A stretch of DNA of 15,559 bases from Thermoplasmata archaeon (GTDB taxonomy: Archaea > Thermoplasmatota > E2 > UBA202 > JdFR-43), in the NCBI GenBank assembly GCA_021158865.1, contig JAGGSX010000078.1:1-15559 (forward strand), read 5' to 3'. Each line of letters starts with the position of its first letter. The first letter of the stretch is position 1. The notes beneath the pieces are model-generated. The model was not told where the DNA came from, did no database searches, and was given only the letters and a program-made list of their open reading frames with translations. The translations under genes were made by a program, and so were the position numbers. Positions 1 to 5,743 of this stretch are shown one piece after another.

Positions 1-60
1 AGCAATTGGTTATTTGAATTCTTCTAAATTACTAAGGCGTGTGGTTTAGGATGTTTTCTT

Positions 61-665
61 TTGGATAAAAAAGATCTTAGAAGCAAAAAAAGAGTTCGTC
101 ATAAAACACCTCTTGCATTTATTAAAATGATTGAAAAAGAGTATATTAAACCATTGTTAAGATTAGTTGAAAAAATCAATCCAAATATAAGAACAAATAC
201 AGAAGGATTGAGAAAATTAATAGCATGCCAATCAGCTAAACTCGCCAGATTGAGTATAGATGACATAACCACTTACTTGACCACACTACAAGAAATGCAG
301 GAAAAATCAAAAGCAAAAAATTAAGCGAAAATCTAATAAGAAAAATTGATTCTATAAAACCATCTTTAGATAAGAAATTGAAAAGAATATTTAACAAGAA
401 GGAGTTACAAGATTACCAAACTTTTATTGAATTATTTGTTGCCAATTTTGAAGAAATACAAAATTTTGTTGCCTCCTTCATAGCTCTGTATATTCTGTAT
501 ATGCTCTCGGTGATTACTTATCCACATTTTAGCTATACTCGTTATCCTGATTCAGAAGTAAAACCAAGTGAATATAACGAGAATTTGGGCATAGTGAAAA
601 AATCTCCAGAAATATGGAACTTATTAGAGGAGTCAATAGCCACTATTGAAAAATTTTTAAAATAA
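61..665 (+). pseudogene. Unknown protein gene split by a one-base frameshift
   Basis: I do not recognise this protein. Two reading frames join into one. The first (61-324, TTG start, about 87 codons) is basic and helical. The second is open from before position 300 and ends at 665. Adding one A to the A5 run at 302-306 turns the first frame directly into the second, giving a continuous product of about 200 residues. The second half holds a hydrophobic stretch (FVASFIALYILYMLSV) that could be one membrane segment or a buried helix. The start is uncertain: the frame is open back to 28, no ATG lies in frame, and the ATG at 51 is in another frame and stops at once. It converges on hicA, with 27 bases between the two stops. 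A sequencing error in the A-run cannot be excluded, but three neighbouring genes are also broken. Confidence 0.5.
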
Positions 666-692
666 AAAAGAGTCTTCAAAATATAATCTTCA

Positions 693-926
693 TTATTTCT
701 CATAAAATTCATCTATTGGTTTTTTGGTTTGTTTTGCGATGTACTTTATAACGAATACCGTAACCTCGTTATGCTTTGGAACCCAAGTTGTTAGAATTTT
801 TCCATTGATTTTCTTCTTCATGGTTATATGTTTCCTTACTCTTACCTCTTTAAAGCCATTTTTCTTTAAAATAGCAATAACTTTACGCTGGGGCAACGGA
901 TGTAGCTTTGCCATGATAATCTTCAA
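693..926 (-). CDS. hicA: HicA-like mRNA interferase toxin
   Basis: Small basic protein of 73-77 residues matching the HicA/YcfA fold. It has LPQRKVIAILKKNGF (helix 1), then a beta strand with RVRKHI, where the His is the catalytic residue of the family (usual form GSHxxY/F), then TTWVPKHNE (third strand) and the C-terminal helix IKYIAKQTKKPIDEFYEK. HicA proteins are double-stranded-RNA-binding-fold RNases that cleave mRNA when not bound by HicB. The gene overlaps the 3' end of hicB by 44 bases (32 if translation begins at the second Met, 914), as expected for a translationally coupled antitoxin-toxin pair. It appears intact, unlike most genes around it. Family assignment is from the motif pattern only. 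Confidence 0.8.
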   Translation of the reverse strand: MKIIMAKLHPLPQRKVIAILKKNGFKEVRVRKHITMKKKINGKILTTWVPKHNEVTVFVIKYIAKQTKKPIDEFYEK

Positions 927-1140
927 TTTTTATAGTAACAGTTGCCACCGCTGTTTCAATTTTTTCTAAATCAGGTTTGGGAGTGTCTGGATCTTCCAAA
1001 TATTCTTTTATTAAGTCTTTCATGTTTTCCTTTACTTCTTCCTCTGTAGCTCCTTGAGTAGCAATATCTAAAACTGGGCAGCTTGCCACATACCATTTAC
1101 CCTCCCTGCTTATTATTATTGGCAAAGAAATAACATCCAT
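883..1140 (-). CDS. hicB: HicB-like antitoxin
   Basis: An 85-residue protein with the HicB/UPF0150 partial RNase H fold. A first beta hairpin (SLPIIISREGKWYVASCP) is followed by VLDIATQGATEEEVKENMKDLIKEYLED, the classic strand plus amphipathic helix (usual form GC-xQGxTxEEAxxNxxEAI). HicB binds and blocks HicA and often represses its own promoter. The protein is short and shows no added DNA-binding domain at the C-terminus, so any autoregulation would need the fold itself. ATG at 1140 is preceded by a TATA-like box centred about 26 bases upstream, which fits a leaderless transcript. The gene overlaps hicA, so the two form one operon separate from the hsd block. Confidence 0.82.
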   Translation of the reverse strand: MDVISLPIIISREGKWYVASCPVLDIATQGATEEEVKENMKDLIKEYLEDPDTPKPDLEKIETAVATVTIKIEDYHGKATSVAPA

Positions 1141-1159
1141 ATTTTCATAAAAATAATGT

Positions 1160-1170
1160 ATAATAAATAC
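1160..1170 (-). promoter_or_regulatory. Likely TATA box of hicBA
   Basis: On the minus strand the sequence TATTTATTATAC is centred about 26 bases before the hicB ATG, the expected spacing for a leaderless archaeal transcript. It is inferred from position and composition only. Confidence 0.45.
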
Positions 1171-1200
1171 TTTTGCATATCTTTACCTATTTTTCCAAAA

Positions 1201-1425
1201 TTATAATAAATCAGAGTTTTCCAAAATAACCTGTAAAAAATTCATCATGAATACAATTTCTACAGAGAATTCTGGAAAAGTCTGTATGTTGTTATTAAAC
1301 GAAAAAATAGAAGAAGTTAATTTATCAATCCCTTCTTCAGATAATTTTACAGATAAAATGGATATTGTTTGATTAATCACTTTTCTGAGTTTTTCTTTAT
1401 TTAAAAGATACGAAATTCTACCCAT
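1201..1425 (-). CDS. Small protein of unknown function overlapping the hsdS stop
   Basis: I do not recognise this 74-residue product. It begins with ATG inside the last codons of hsdS (ATGGGTAG holds both the start of this frame and the hsdS stop), so it would be translationally coupled. It begins with a Lys-rich helix (LLNKEKLRKVINQTISIL) and becomes hydrophobic at the C-terminus (VEIVFMMNFLQVILENSDLL). No signal peptide, metal motif or known domain is visible. It may be a real small partner gene, or the remnant of a longer gene lost as the island decayed. The tight overlap favours a real reading frame; the damage to all larger neighbours weakens that. Confidence 0.4.
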   Translation of the reverse strand: MGRISYLLNKEKLRKVINQTISILSVKLSEEGIDKLTSSIFSFNNNIQTFPEFSVEIVFMMNFLQVILENSDLL

Positions 1426-2144
1426 TTTCTCCTAACACCTTTTGTACATCCACTCTTTTCCTTCCAGTAAGCAAATTATTCATAAGCCCTTTCTTAATCC
1501 TTTCCAATTTTTCCTTTCTCCTTCTTTCCAACTCCATCTTTTTATCTACCGTAGATAAAATTGAGGCGATTTTTTGTTGTTCTGGGAGAGGAGGAAGGGG
1601 AATCTTTAAAGAATCAAACACAAATTTGTTTACATGTTCTAGATACATCCCCGAAATCTTAGTATTCAGTTCTTTAAAATAGATTTTGAGAACATAAAAT
1701 AGAAAATGTTTATCAATATCTAACTTGGGTTCAATTATGATCATGGTGGAAGAAAGAATGCCTTCAAATCCTATAAAAGCATCTCCACAATAAAACCCAT
1801 CCCAGATTAAAATTACATCATCTTTATTTACTTTTACAACTAAAACAGATACCCCCAACGCTTCCTGCTCTGGCAATTATTATATCTCCCTTTTCTAAGA
1901 AATACTTATCTATGTTGTTTCTTTTTTCGGTAATTTCACAAAAAGGCAGATTACTCCAATCTACGCAATAATTCTTTATATCTGTGGTTCTTAACATTCT
2001 TATTCCAGTATTTTTTTCTGTAGCTTTAGCAGTAACACCATAATATAATTCTTCACAAATTTCTTTATCTCCTAATCTTACGATTTTCCAGTCTTTGGGG
2101 ATTTTGCCTATTGGAGTTTGTTTATATTTGTTTATGTTATTCAT
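1418..2144 (-). pseudogene. hsdS: Type I restriction-modification specificity subunit HsdS, frameshifted
   Basis: HsdS gives a type I methylase/nuclease its DNA target. The N-terminus TPIGKIPKDWKIVRLGD is the typical start of a target-recognition domain. GDIIIARAGSVG is the usual mid-domain motif. IPLPPLPEQQKIASIL followed by a charged helix and KKGLMNNLLTGRKRV is the conserved helix and the usual C-terminus. The frames on either side of position 1854 do not match: the G5 run (C5 at 1852-1856 on the + strand) must lose one G to read IARAGSVGVSVLVVK continuously. The repaired product is about 241 residues, roughly half a usual HsdS, with one recognition domain and one helix. It is therefore either a half-subunit that would dimerise or an internally deleted gene. 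Without repair, translation stops about 19 codons after the shift. Confidence 0.85.
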
Positions 2145-2183
2145 TTTCCATTCTCTTTTAATTTTTCAATCAGTTAATCTATC

Positions 2184-2767
2184 TTACAACTCTAAGAAAT
2201 TCTGGGGTAAATCAGGGCTAATATTAAATATTTCGGAAAATTTGGATTTCCTTCTTCTTTTATTTAATCCAACAATTTCTTTATCATTTGTTATAAACCA
2301 TATACAATCATTCAAAATAGCTGTAGTTAATAAAATTGCATCATGCGTTCTTAGTTTATATTCTAACACAAGTTTTGGATAAACCTCATAATCTATTTTA
2401 TCATCAACTACTTTTATTTTTCTTTTTAATTCTTTTAGATATTTCGGGATAGATTCTCTGTTTCTGTTAACTTCTGTTTTTCTCTCATTTTTGACCATAA
2501 TGTTAATGGAATTCCTAAGCGATACATTTTTAGAGATAGAATCTCATTATATATTACATGATAGACTTCTCCTATTGCCAAATTAGATGTTTCTACCTCA
2601 TATTCATCCGTATTCATTAAAGCCTCTATTAGGGTATAGGAATAGCTTATGTTTTCTAATCTTTTCCTCAATATTTTTTCATCTTTAAATTCTTTAAATT
2701 TCTTGGCAGAATCTTTTATTAATATCCAATTTGCAATTACATTTGAATCTAAAAAAATTTTTTCCAT
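2184..2767 (-). pseudogene. PIN-domain nuclease (VapC-like), frameshifted
   Basis: The N-terminal part starts MEKIFLDSNVIANW, the first strand of a PIN domain with its catalytic Asp (residue 7). It carries a second acidic site in NLAIGEVYHVI (Glu 67). The C-terminal part, in another frame, has LRTHDAILLTTAILNDCIWFITNDKEI, which supplies the last PIN acidic residues and strand. Adding one A to the A5 run (T5 at 2477-2481 on the + strand) joins the frames, as MREKTEVNRNRES, into a protein of about 194 residues. PIN proteins are metal-dependent RNases, most often VapC toxins. Two bases separate this ATG from the stop of a small basic ORF that may be its partner. As it stands the gene would give a product lacking the C-terminal catalytic residues. 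Confidence 0.78.
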
Positions 2768-2769
2768 TT

Positions 2770-2934
2770 CTATCTTCCAAGAACCACTTCAAGTAATGAT
2801 TTCTTGGTGGTTTTTTTCGGGGGTTTCCACAATCCCTTTATTTGTCCTTTTTTTCCAGATTTTGTAGTCCTTTGCTTGATGGCATAATATTTTCTGGTAA
2901 CAGGATTATAAATTCTCTTTTTTGTTTTACTCAT
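2770..2934 (-). CDS. Small basic protein upstream of the PIN gene
   Basis: A 54-residue, strongly basic product with the core YNPVTRKYYAIKQRTTKSG, then KKGQIKGLW and a run of Lys/Pro. ATG at 2934 is followed by an uninterrupted frame to TAG at 2770, two bases before the PIN start, so the two are almost certainly co-transcribed and coupled. I do not recognise the family. The position suggests the antitoxin or RNA-binding partner of the PIN nuclease, but the sequence does not resemble the common VapB types (AbrB, RHH, Phd) that I can recall. Unlike its neighbours it has no visible disruption. Function is inferred from position only. Confidence 0.55.
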   Translation of the reverse strand: MSKTKKRIYNPVTRKYYAIKQRTTKSGKKGQIKGLWKPPKKTTKKSLLEVVLGR

Positions 2935-4098
2935 AATCAAAAAATATAAAATGCTTTTTAAATATTAGCATTTCTTCTATTTCTTACCCTACCTCCTTCA
3001 AATACTCCTCTATTTTTTTCTCCACTTCTTTTATTTCATCTTCTATTTTTCTTATCTCTTCCCATTCTCTGGTTACATCGATTTCTTCTATTTCTTCTTC
3101 AGGGAAGACGTAGAGGGTGACATTGAGATTGTAGTCATTTTCTTTTATTTCATCTATGGAAACAGCTCCGGAAAAGCTTTCTATTTCATCGAAGTTATGG
3201 TATGCTTGGGCAATCTTTTTTATATGCTTTTCTCCTAAGCGATTGAGTTTTCTTACTTCTGGATGCTGTTCATATTCTTGGCTTGCATTTATGAACAAAA
3301 TTTTTCCTTTTCTTTTTTCATCCTTGTTTTTATTGAAAATGATTATTGCTCCTAGAGCTCCAGTATTGTAAAACAATTTTTCTGGAAGCAAGATAACGCA
3401 ATCTATCAAATCCTCCTCGATTATCCTTCTTCTTATTGCTTTTTCCTTGCTCCCTCTAAAAAGGCAGCCATTGTCTATAACTATGCCTATCCTCCCATCT
3501 TCTTTGGCAAAATATAACATATGTTGAATCCATGCCCAATCTGCAGATTGACGAGGGCAAAAACCATATTTAAAGCGCTGCTTCCATAATTCGCCTTTTT
3601 TAAGCATCGTCTCATCATATCCATCCTGATTCCATGGAGGATTTGTTATACATATATCAAATTTTTCTTCTTTAAATTTTGGAAAAAGCAAAGTATCGCC
3701 ATGGGCGATATGATGATTCATTATATCATGAATATACAAATTCATTTTTGAAAGGGCATATGTGGTTAAATTTGCCTCCTGCCCATATAAAAATAATTTT
3801 TCTGCATCTTCTCCAAATTTTTCTTTAACATGATTATATGAAACAATAAGCATGCCAGCAGAACCGCAAGCAGGATCATAAACTGCTTCATTTGGCTTTG
3901 GATTCAGAATTTCCACCATTAAATTTATTACTTCCCTCGGTGTATATACCTCTCCTTCTTTCGCTTTTTGAGGAGCAAAATAACGGAGAACCCATTCATA
4001 TGCATCGCCTAAAATATCAGGCGATGCATGGGTAAGCTTTTTCTCACTGAATAACTCTATGAGCTGGCGTAAAATTTCTAAATTTTCTCTATTTGATG

Positions 4099-4120
4099 TA
4101 AATTGAATATAAATTGAATA
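4099..4120 (-). repeat. Exact 11-bp tandem duplication inside hsdM
   Basis: On the minus strand TATTCAATTTA occurs twice head to tail (4120-4110 and 4109-4099). Eleven bases is not a multiple of three, so the extra copy shifts the reading frame. Removing either copy restores a typical HsdM sequence on both sides, which shows that the duplication is the lesion. Confidence 0.95.
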
Positions 4121-4353
4121 AAATCAACGCTATCCACAACATTTTGCAAATCTGGATTTAATTCTGCAATTTTCTTTAATGCTTTGGATAATGTTTCAGG
4201 CAAAGTTGCGACGTTTTTCCTTATATTTTCCCATAAAAATTCTTCAGGCAAATTGAAAGTATGCCAGTCTTGATGCTTTGCTTCCTGCTTTGCTTCTTCC
4301 TCACTTAATCCTTTTTCTATAGCTTCTTTATATGCCTCCTGATATTCCATTTC

Positions 4354-4356
4354 CTA
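4354..4356 (-). other. In-frame TAG nonsense codon in hsdM
   Basis: The frame reads ...FLKRISDK, TAG, EMEYQEAY.... HsdM homologues usually have an aromatic residue, often Trp, at this place (SDVWEE-type), so a TGG to TAG change explains it. An ATG follows two codons later. Confidence 0.8.
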
Positions 4357-4521
4357 TTTATCACTTATCCTTTTAAGGAAAAGTAAAATAAGGATAAATT
4401 TGTAATCAACTCTTGTCCTTATCAAATCAGCCGCTTTTTTGAGGATACCCTCAATATCGTTTCTCGTAAGTTTATATTCTTTTATTATTCCGTCCGTAAA
4501 ATTATTAAGTTTTATTGGCAT

Positions 4522-4646
4522 TTATTTTATATGATTTTTTATCTTTAAATCTTTCTTTTTGATTTTTATAGATGGTACATCATTTATTTACTCATCAAAG
4601 CACAGAATATTTTTATCGAAGATATTGGAACTAAAGAGAATATAAG
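4522..4646. other. AT-rich spacer between hsdM and tRNA-Ser
   Basis: About 125 bases with no convincing reading frame. On the minus strand GATTTAAAGATAAAA lies about 25-35 bases before the hsdM ATG and could be its TATA region. The rest, just past the tRNA-Ser 3' end, holds no visible att-type repeat. Confidence 0.4.
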
Positions 4647-4778
4647 CGCTGGGAGCAGGATTTTCAAGCAACTTGCTTGCTTGGAAACGCAACTTACCAC
4701 AAGTTGCAGTTTGAACCTGCGTGGGCAGAGCCCAGCGGCTCTCGAGGCCGCCGCCTTTCCGGGCTAGGCTATCCCAGC
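4647..4778 (-). tRNA. tRNA-Ser(CGA) with an intron in the T-loop
   Basis: On the minus strand the acceptor stem GCTGGGA pairs perfectly with TCCCAGC, followed by discriminator G (usual for archaeal Ser) and no encoded CCA. The D-arm is GCC...GGC. The anticodon arm is GCGGC-CTCGAGA-GCCGC, giving anticodon CGA (+ strand 4744-4742). The long variable arm TGGGC-TCT-GCCCA is the class II feature of Ser. The T-arm is GCAGG...CCTGC, but its loop TTCAAA/T is interrupted by 49 nt. Removal gives an 83-nt tRNA with a normal T-loop TTCAAAT. There is no intron at 37/38. The gene is divergent from the beta-grasp protein gene, and its 3' end faces the decaying restriction island, a common arrangement for integrated DNA. 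Confidence 0.93.
4661..4709 (-). other. T-loop (59/60) intron of tRNA-Ser
   Basis: This 49-nt insert splits the T-loop. A bulge-helix-bulge can be drawn: the T-stem GCAGG/CCTGC; a 3' bulge AA^T; a helix of exon TTCA with intron TGAA; a 5' bulge AA^C; then an intron helix GCAACTTG/CAAGTTGC. Two competing local hairpins are also possible (GCAACTT/AAGTTGC and CAAGCAA/TTGCTTG). Boundaries could move by one base because of the A runs. Confidence 0.85.
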
Positions 4779-4782
4779 GTAA

Positions 4783-4791
4783 TGTTAATAT
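4783..4791 (+). promoter_or_regulatory. Likely TATA box of the beta-grasp protein gene
   Basis: The sequence TGTTAATAT is centred about 26 bases before the GTG start at 4813, which fits a leaderless message. It lies within 13 bases of the tRNA-Ser 5' end, so the two divergent promoters must overlap. Confidence 0.35.
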
Positions 4792-4812
4792 GGCTAACTT
4801 CTTATTAATCTT

Positions 4813-5010
4813 GTGGAAATAATTGTGAGGACAAACGGGAAAGAAAAGAAGGTTAAGATAAGAAGAGATGCTACTGGAGAAGATTTGCTTGAAAAATTGG
4901 AGATTTATCCAGATGAAGCAATAATTTTGATGAATGGCACACCAATTCCTATTAAAGAAAAACTGGATGGAAGAAACGTTGAAATAGTTCTCTTTTCATC
5001 TAAGGGATAA
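4813..5010 (+). CDS. MoaD/ThiS/SAMP-like beta-grasp protein ending in Lys-Gly
   Basis: A 65-residue ubiquitin-fold protein: beta hairpin MEIIVRTNGKEKKVKIRR, helix GEDLLEKLEI, then YPDEAIILMNGTPIPIKEKL and a last strand NVEIVLFSSKG. This is the layout of MoaD, ThiS and archaeal SAMP proteins. These carry sulphur as a thiocarboxylate on a C-terminal Gly-Gly, or are attached to target lysines after activation by an E1-like enzyme. Here the tail is Ser-Ser-Lys-Gly, with only the last Gly kept, so activation may differ. The GTG start is chosen because it begins the first strand and sits about 26 bases after a TATA-like box. No E1-like or cofactor genes are nearby. It stands alone between two tRNA genes. 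Confidence 0.75.
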   Translation: MEIIVRTNGKEKKVKIRRDATGEDLLEKLEIYPDEAIILMNGTPIPIKEKLDGRNVEIVLFSSKG

Positions 5011-5013
5011 TAA

Positions 5014-5024
5014 AAATATAAATA
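5014..5024 (+). promoter_or_regulatory. Likely TATA box of tRNA-Glu
   Basis: AAATATAAATA lies about 26-30 bases before the tRNA-Glu 5' end, the expected place for an archaeal TATA box. A second TA-rich stretch (ATATATAC, 5031-5038) is too close to the gene. Confidence 0.5.
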
Positions 5025-5083
5025 TGAAGCATATATACAAAACAAGCTCCCGTGGTGTAGTGGTCAATCATCTCGGCCTCTCG

Positions 5084-5139
5084 AGAGCCTCTTCTTTGGG
5101 AACGAAATACCTTTCTTTCTAAGGAAGGGGTTCGTGGAG
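5084..5139 (+). other. Canonical 37/38 intron of tRNA-Glu
   Basis: This 56-nt insert fits a bulge-helix-bulge: the anticodon stem TCGGC/GCCGA, a 3' bulge AG^A, an imperfect central helix (CTCT with GTGG), a 5' bulge CG^A, then a long intron helix GAGCCTCTTCTTT with AAGGAAGGGGTTC (13 pairs, some G-U). The weak central helix leaves slight doubt about the exact ends. Confidence 0.85.
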
Positions 5140-5160
5140 AGCCGAAGACTCGGGTTCAAA

Positions 5161-5208
5161 TGCATGATTTGTCTGCAAGTCACGTCTTCAGGCAAGCATG
5201 CCTGAAAA
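5161..5208 (+). other. T-loop (59/60) intron of tRNA-Glu
   Basis: This 48-nt insert lies between TTCAAA and T of the T-loop. Exon TTCA can pair with intron TGAA, flanked by bulges AA^T and AA^T, then GCATG/CATGC inside the intron with one unpaired C. A strong alternative hairpin TTCAGGC/GCCTGAA exists at its 3' end. It shares the end TGAAAAT, the start TGCA and an internal GCAAG with the tRNA-Ser intron. Confidence 0.87.
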
Positions 5209-5239
5209 TCCCGACGGGAGCACTTATTTAAACTTCAAT

Positions 5240-5250
5240 AAATTTTTAAA
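5240..5250 (+). promoter_or_regulatory. Likely TATA box of the zinc-finger gene
   Basis: AAATTTTTAAA is centred about 26 bases before the ATG at 5273. This supports that start over an upstream in-frame ATG at 5198, which lies inside the tRNA-Glu T-loop intron. Confidence 0.5.
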
Positions 5251-5272
5251 CATCTTTTATTTCTTTCATAAA

Positions 5273-5743
5273 ATGGAGTATATAACTTGTCCATATTGCG
5301 GTGAAGAAATAAGAGAAGATGAATTTCATTCTCATCTCATTTTAAAACATATAGATATAGTTAGAAATGATGAAATCGAGATGATTGAAGAATTAAGGCA
5401 ACATCATTTTAATCTTTTATTGGAATTTAAAAAAAATCAGCCAGATTTATATATAGAATTTATAAAGGAATTATCCGAAAACAATGATGAAAAAATAAAG
5501 ATTTTTTGCATGAAAGAATTGTTGTCTATGAATGAATTTGAAGATGGCTATAAATTATTCAATAAATTAATTGAAAAAGATAACAAAAAAGAAACATGGC
5601 TTGAATATATTATAATGCTGAATAGAAAAGGTAGATATATGGAAAGCATAAAAACATGCAGGAAAGCCATAAAAATTTTTGATGACATCAATTTTAAAAA
5701 AAGAATGGAGAGGATAATAAAAAAAGCAGAGGAGAGAATATGA
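5273..5743 (+). CDS. Zinc-finger protein with a helical-repeat C-terminal half
   Basis: A 156-residue protein of unknown function. The N-terminus MEYITCPYCGEEI with a following HSHLILKH forms a C2H2-type zinc finger (Cys6, Cys9 and two of His19, His21, His26). The rest is helical. From about residue 70 the pattern FCMKELLSMNEFEDGYKLFNKLIEKD, then WLEYIIMLNRKGRYMESIKTCRKAIKIF, resembles two tetratricopeptide-like helix pairs, suggesting a protein-binding platform. The start at 5273 fits a leaderless promoter. Its stop overlaps the hutH start (ATGA), so the two are co-transcribed and probably coupled, though no known role links them. It may bind nucleic acid, metal or a partner enzyme. Confidence 0.72.
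   Translation: MEYITCPYCGEEIREDEFHSHLILKHIDIVRNDEIEMIEELRQHHFNLLLEFKKNQPDLYIEFIKELSENNDEKIKIFCMKELLSMNEFEDGYKLFNKLIEKDNKKETWLEYIIMLNRKGRYMESIKTCRKAIKIFDDINFKKRMERIIKKAEERI

Larger units (their letters stand above)
2984..4521 (-). pseudogene. hsdM: Type I restriction-modification DNA methyltransferase HsdM, nonsense codon plus frameshift
   Basis: HsdM is the adenine methyltransferase subunit of type I systems. Motif I (DPACGSAGML) and motif IV (NPPW) are intact, and the approach EGEVYTPREVINLM is typical. I place the start at ATG 4521 because the frame from there reads ADLIRTRVDYKFILILLFLK then RISDK, the expected N-terminus. In that frame a TAG stands at 4356-4354 where homologues usually have Trp. 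Downstream, an exact 11-bp tandem duplication (4099-4120) shifts the frame. Deleting one copy gives DFIQFTSNRENLEILRQLIE, which continues smoothly into the motif I region. The repaired length is about 508 residues, normal for HsdM. A short frame could reinitiate at ATG 4350, and another at 3919, but neither gives a full enzyme. It is the first gene of the minus-strand block. hsdR is not in the window. Confidence 0.92.
5046..5222 (+). tRNA. tRNA-Glu(CTC) with two introns (37/38 and T-loop)
   Basis: The acceptor stem GCTCCCG pairs with CGGGAGC, followed by discriminator A and no encoded CCA. The D-arm is the usual archaeal Glu form (GTGGTGTAGTGGTCAATCAT). The anticodon stem is TCGGC/GCCGA with loop CTCTCG/A, giving anticodon CTC (5080-5082). 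The T-stem is TCGGG/CCCGA with loop TTCAAA/T. Two inserts interrupt it: 56 nt at the canonical 37/38 site and 48 nt inside the T-loop. Removing both leaves a 73-nt tRNA, normal once CCA is added. The T-loop insert sits at the same position as the one in the tRNA-Ser gene some 270 bases away. A zinc-finger protein gene follows 50 bases downstream with its own promoter. Confidence 0.93.

Noticed and set aside
693..1140. hicBA as part of the hsd operon
   Set aside because: The pair has its own TATA-like box and a gap of 60 bases after the last upstream ORF.
302..2481. Phase variation by homopolymer slippage in the unknown gene, hsdS and the PIN gene
   Set aside because: The runs are only five bases, too short for efficient switching. 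Decay or error explains them better.
4354..4356. TAG in hsdM read as pyrrolysine or another read-through codon
   Set aside because: Pyrrolysine is known mainly in methylamine methyltransferases and the position matches a usual Trp in HsdM. A second, unrelated lesion lies downstream in the same gene.
5198..5272. Longer N-terminus of the zinc-finger protein starting at 5198
   Set aside because: That start lies inside the T-loop intron of tRNA-Glu and its codons overlap the tRNA 3' half. The TATA-like box supports 5273.
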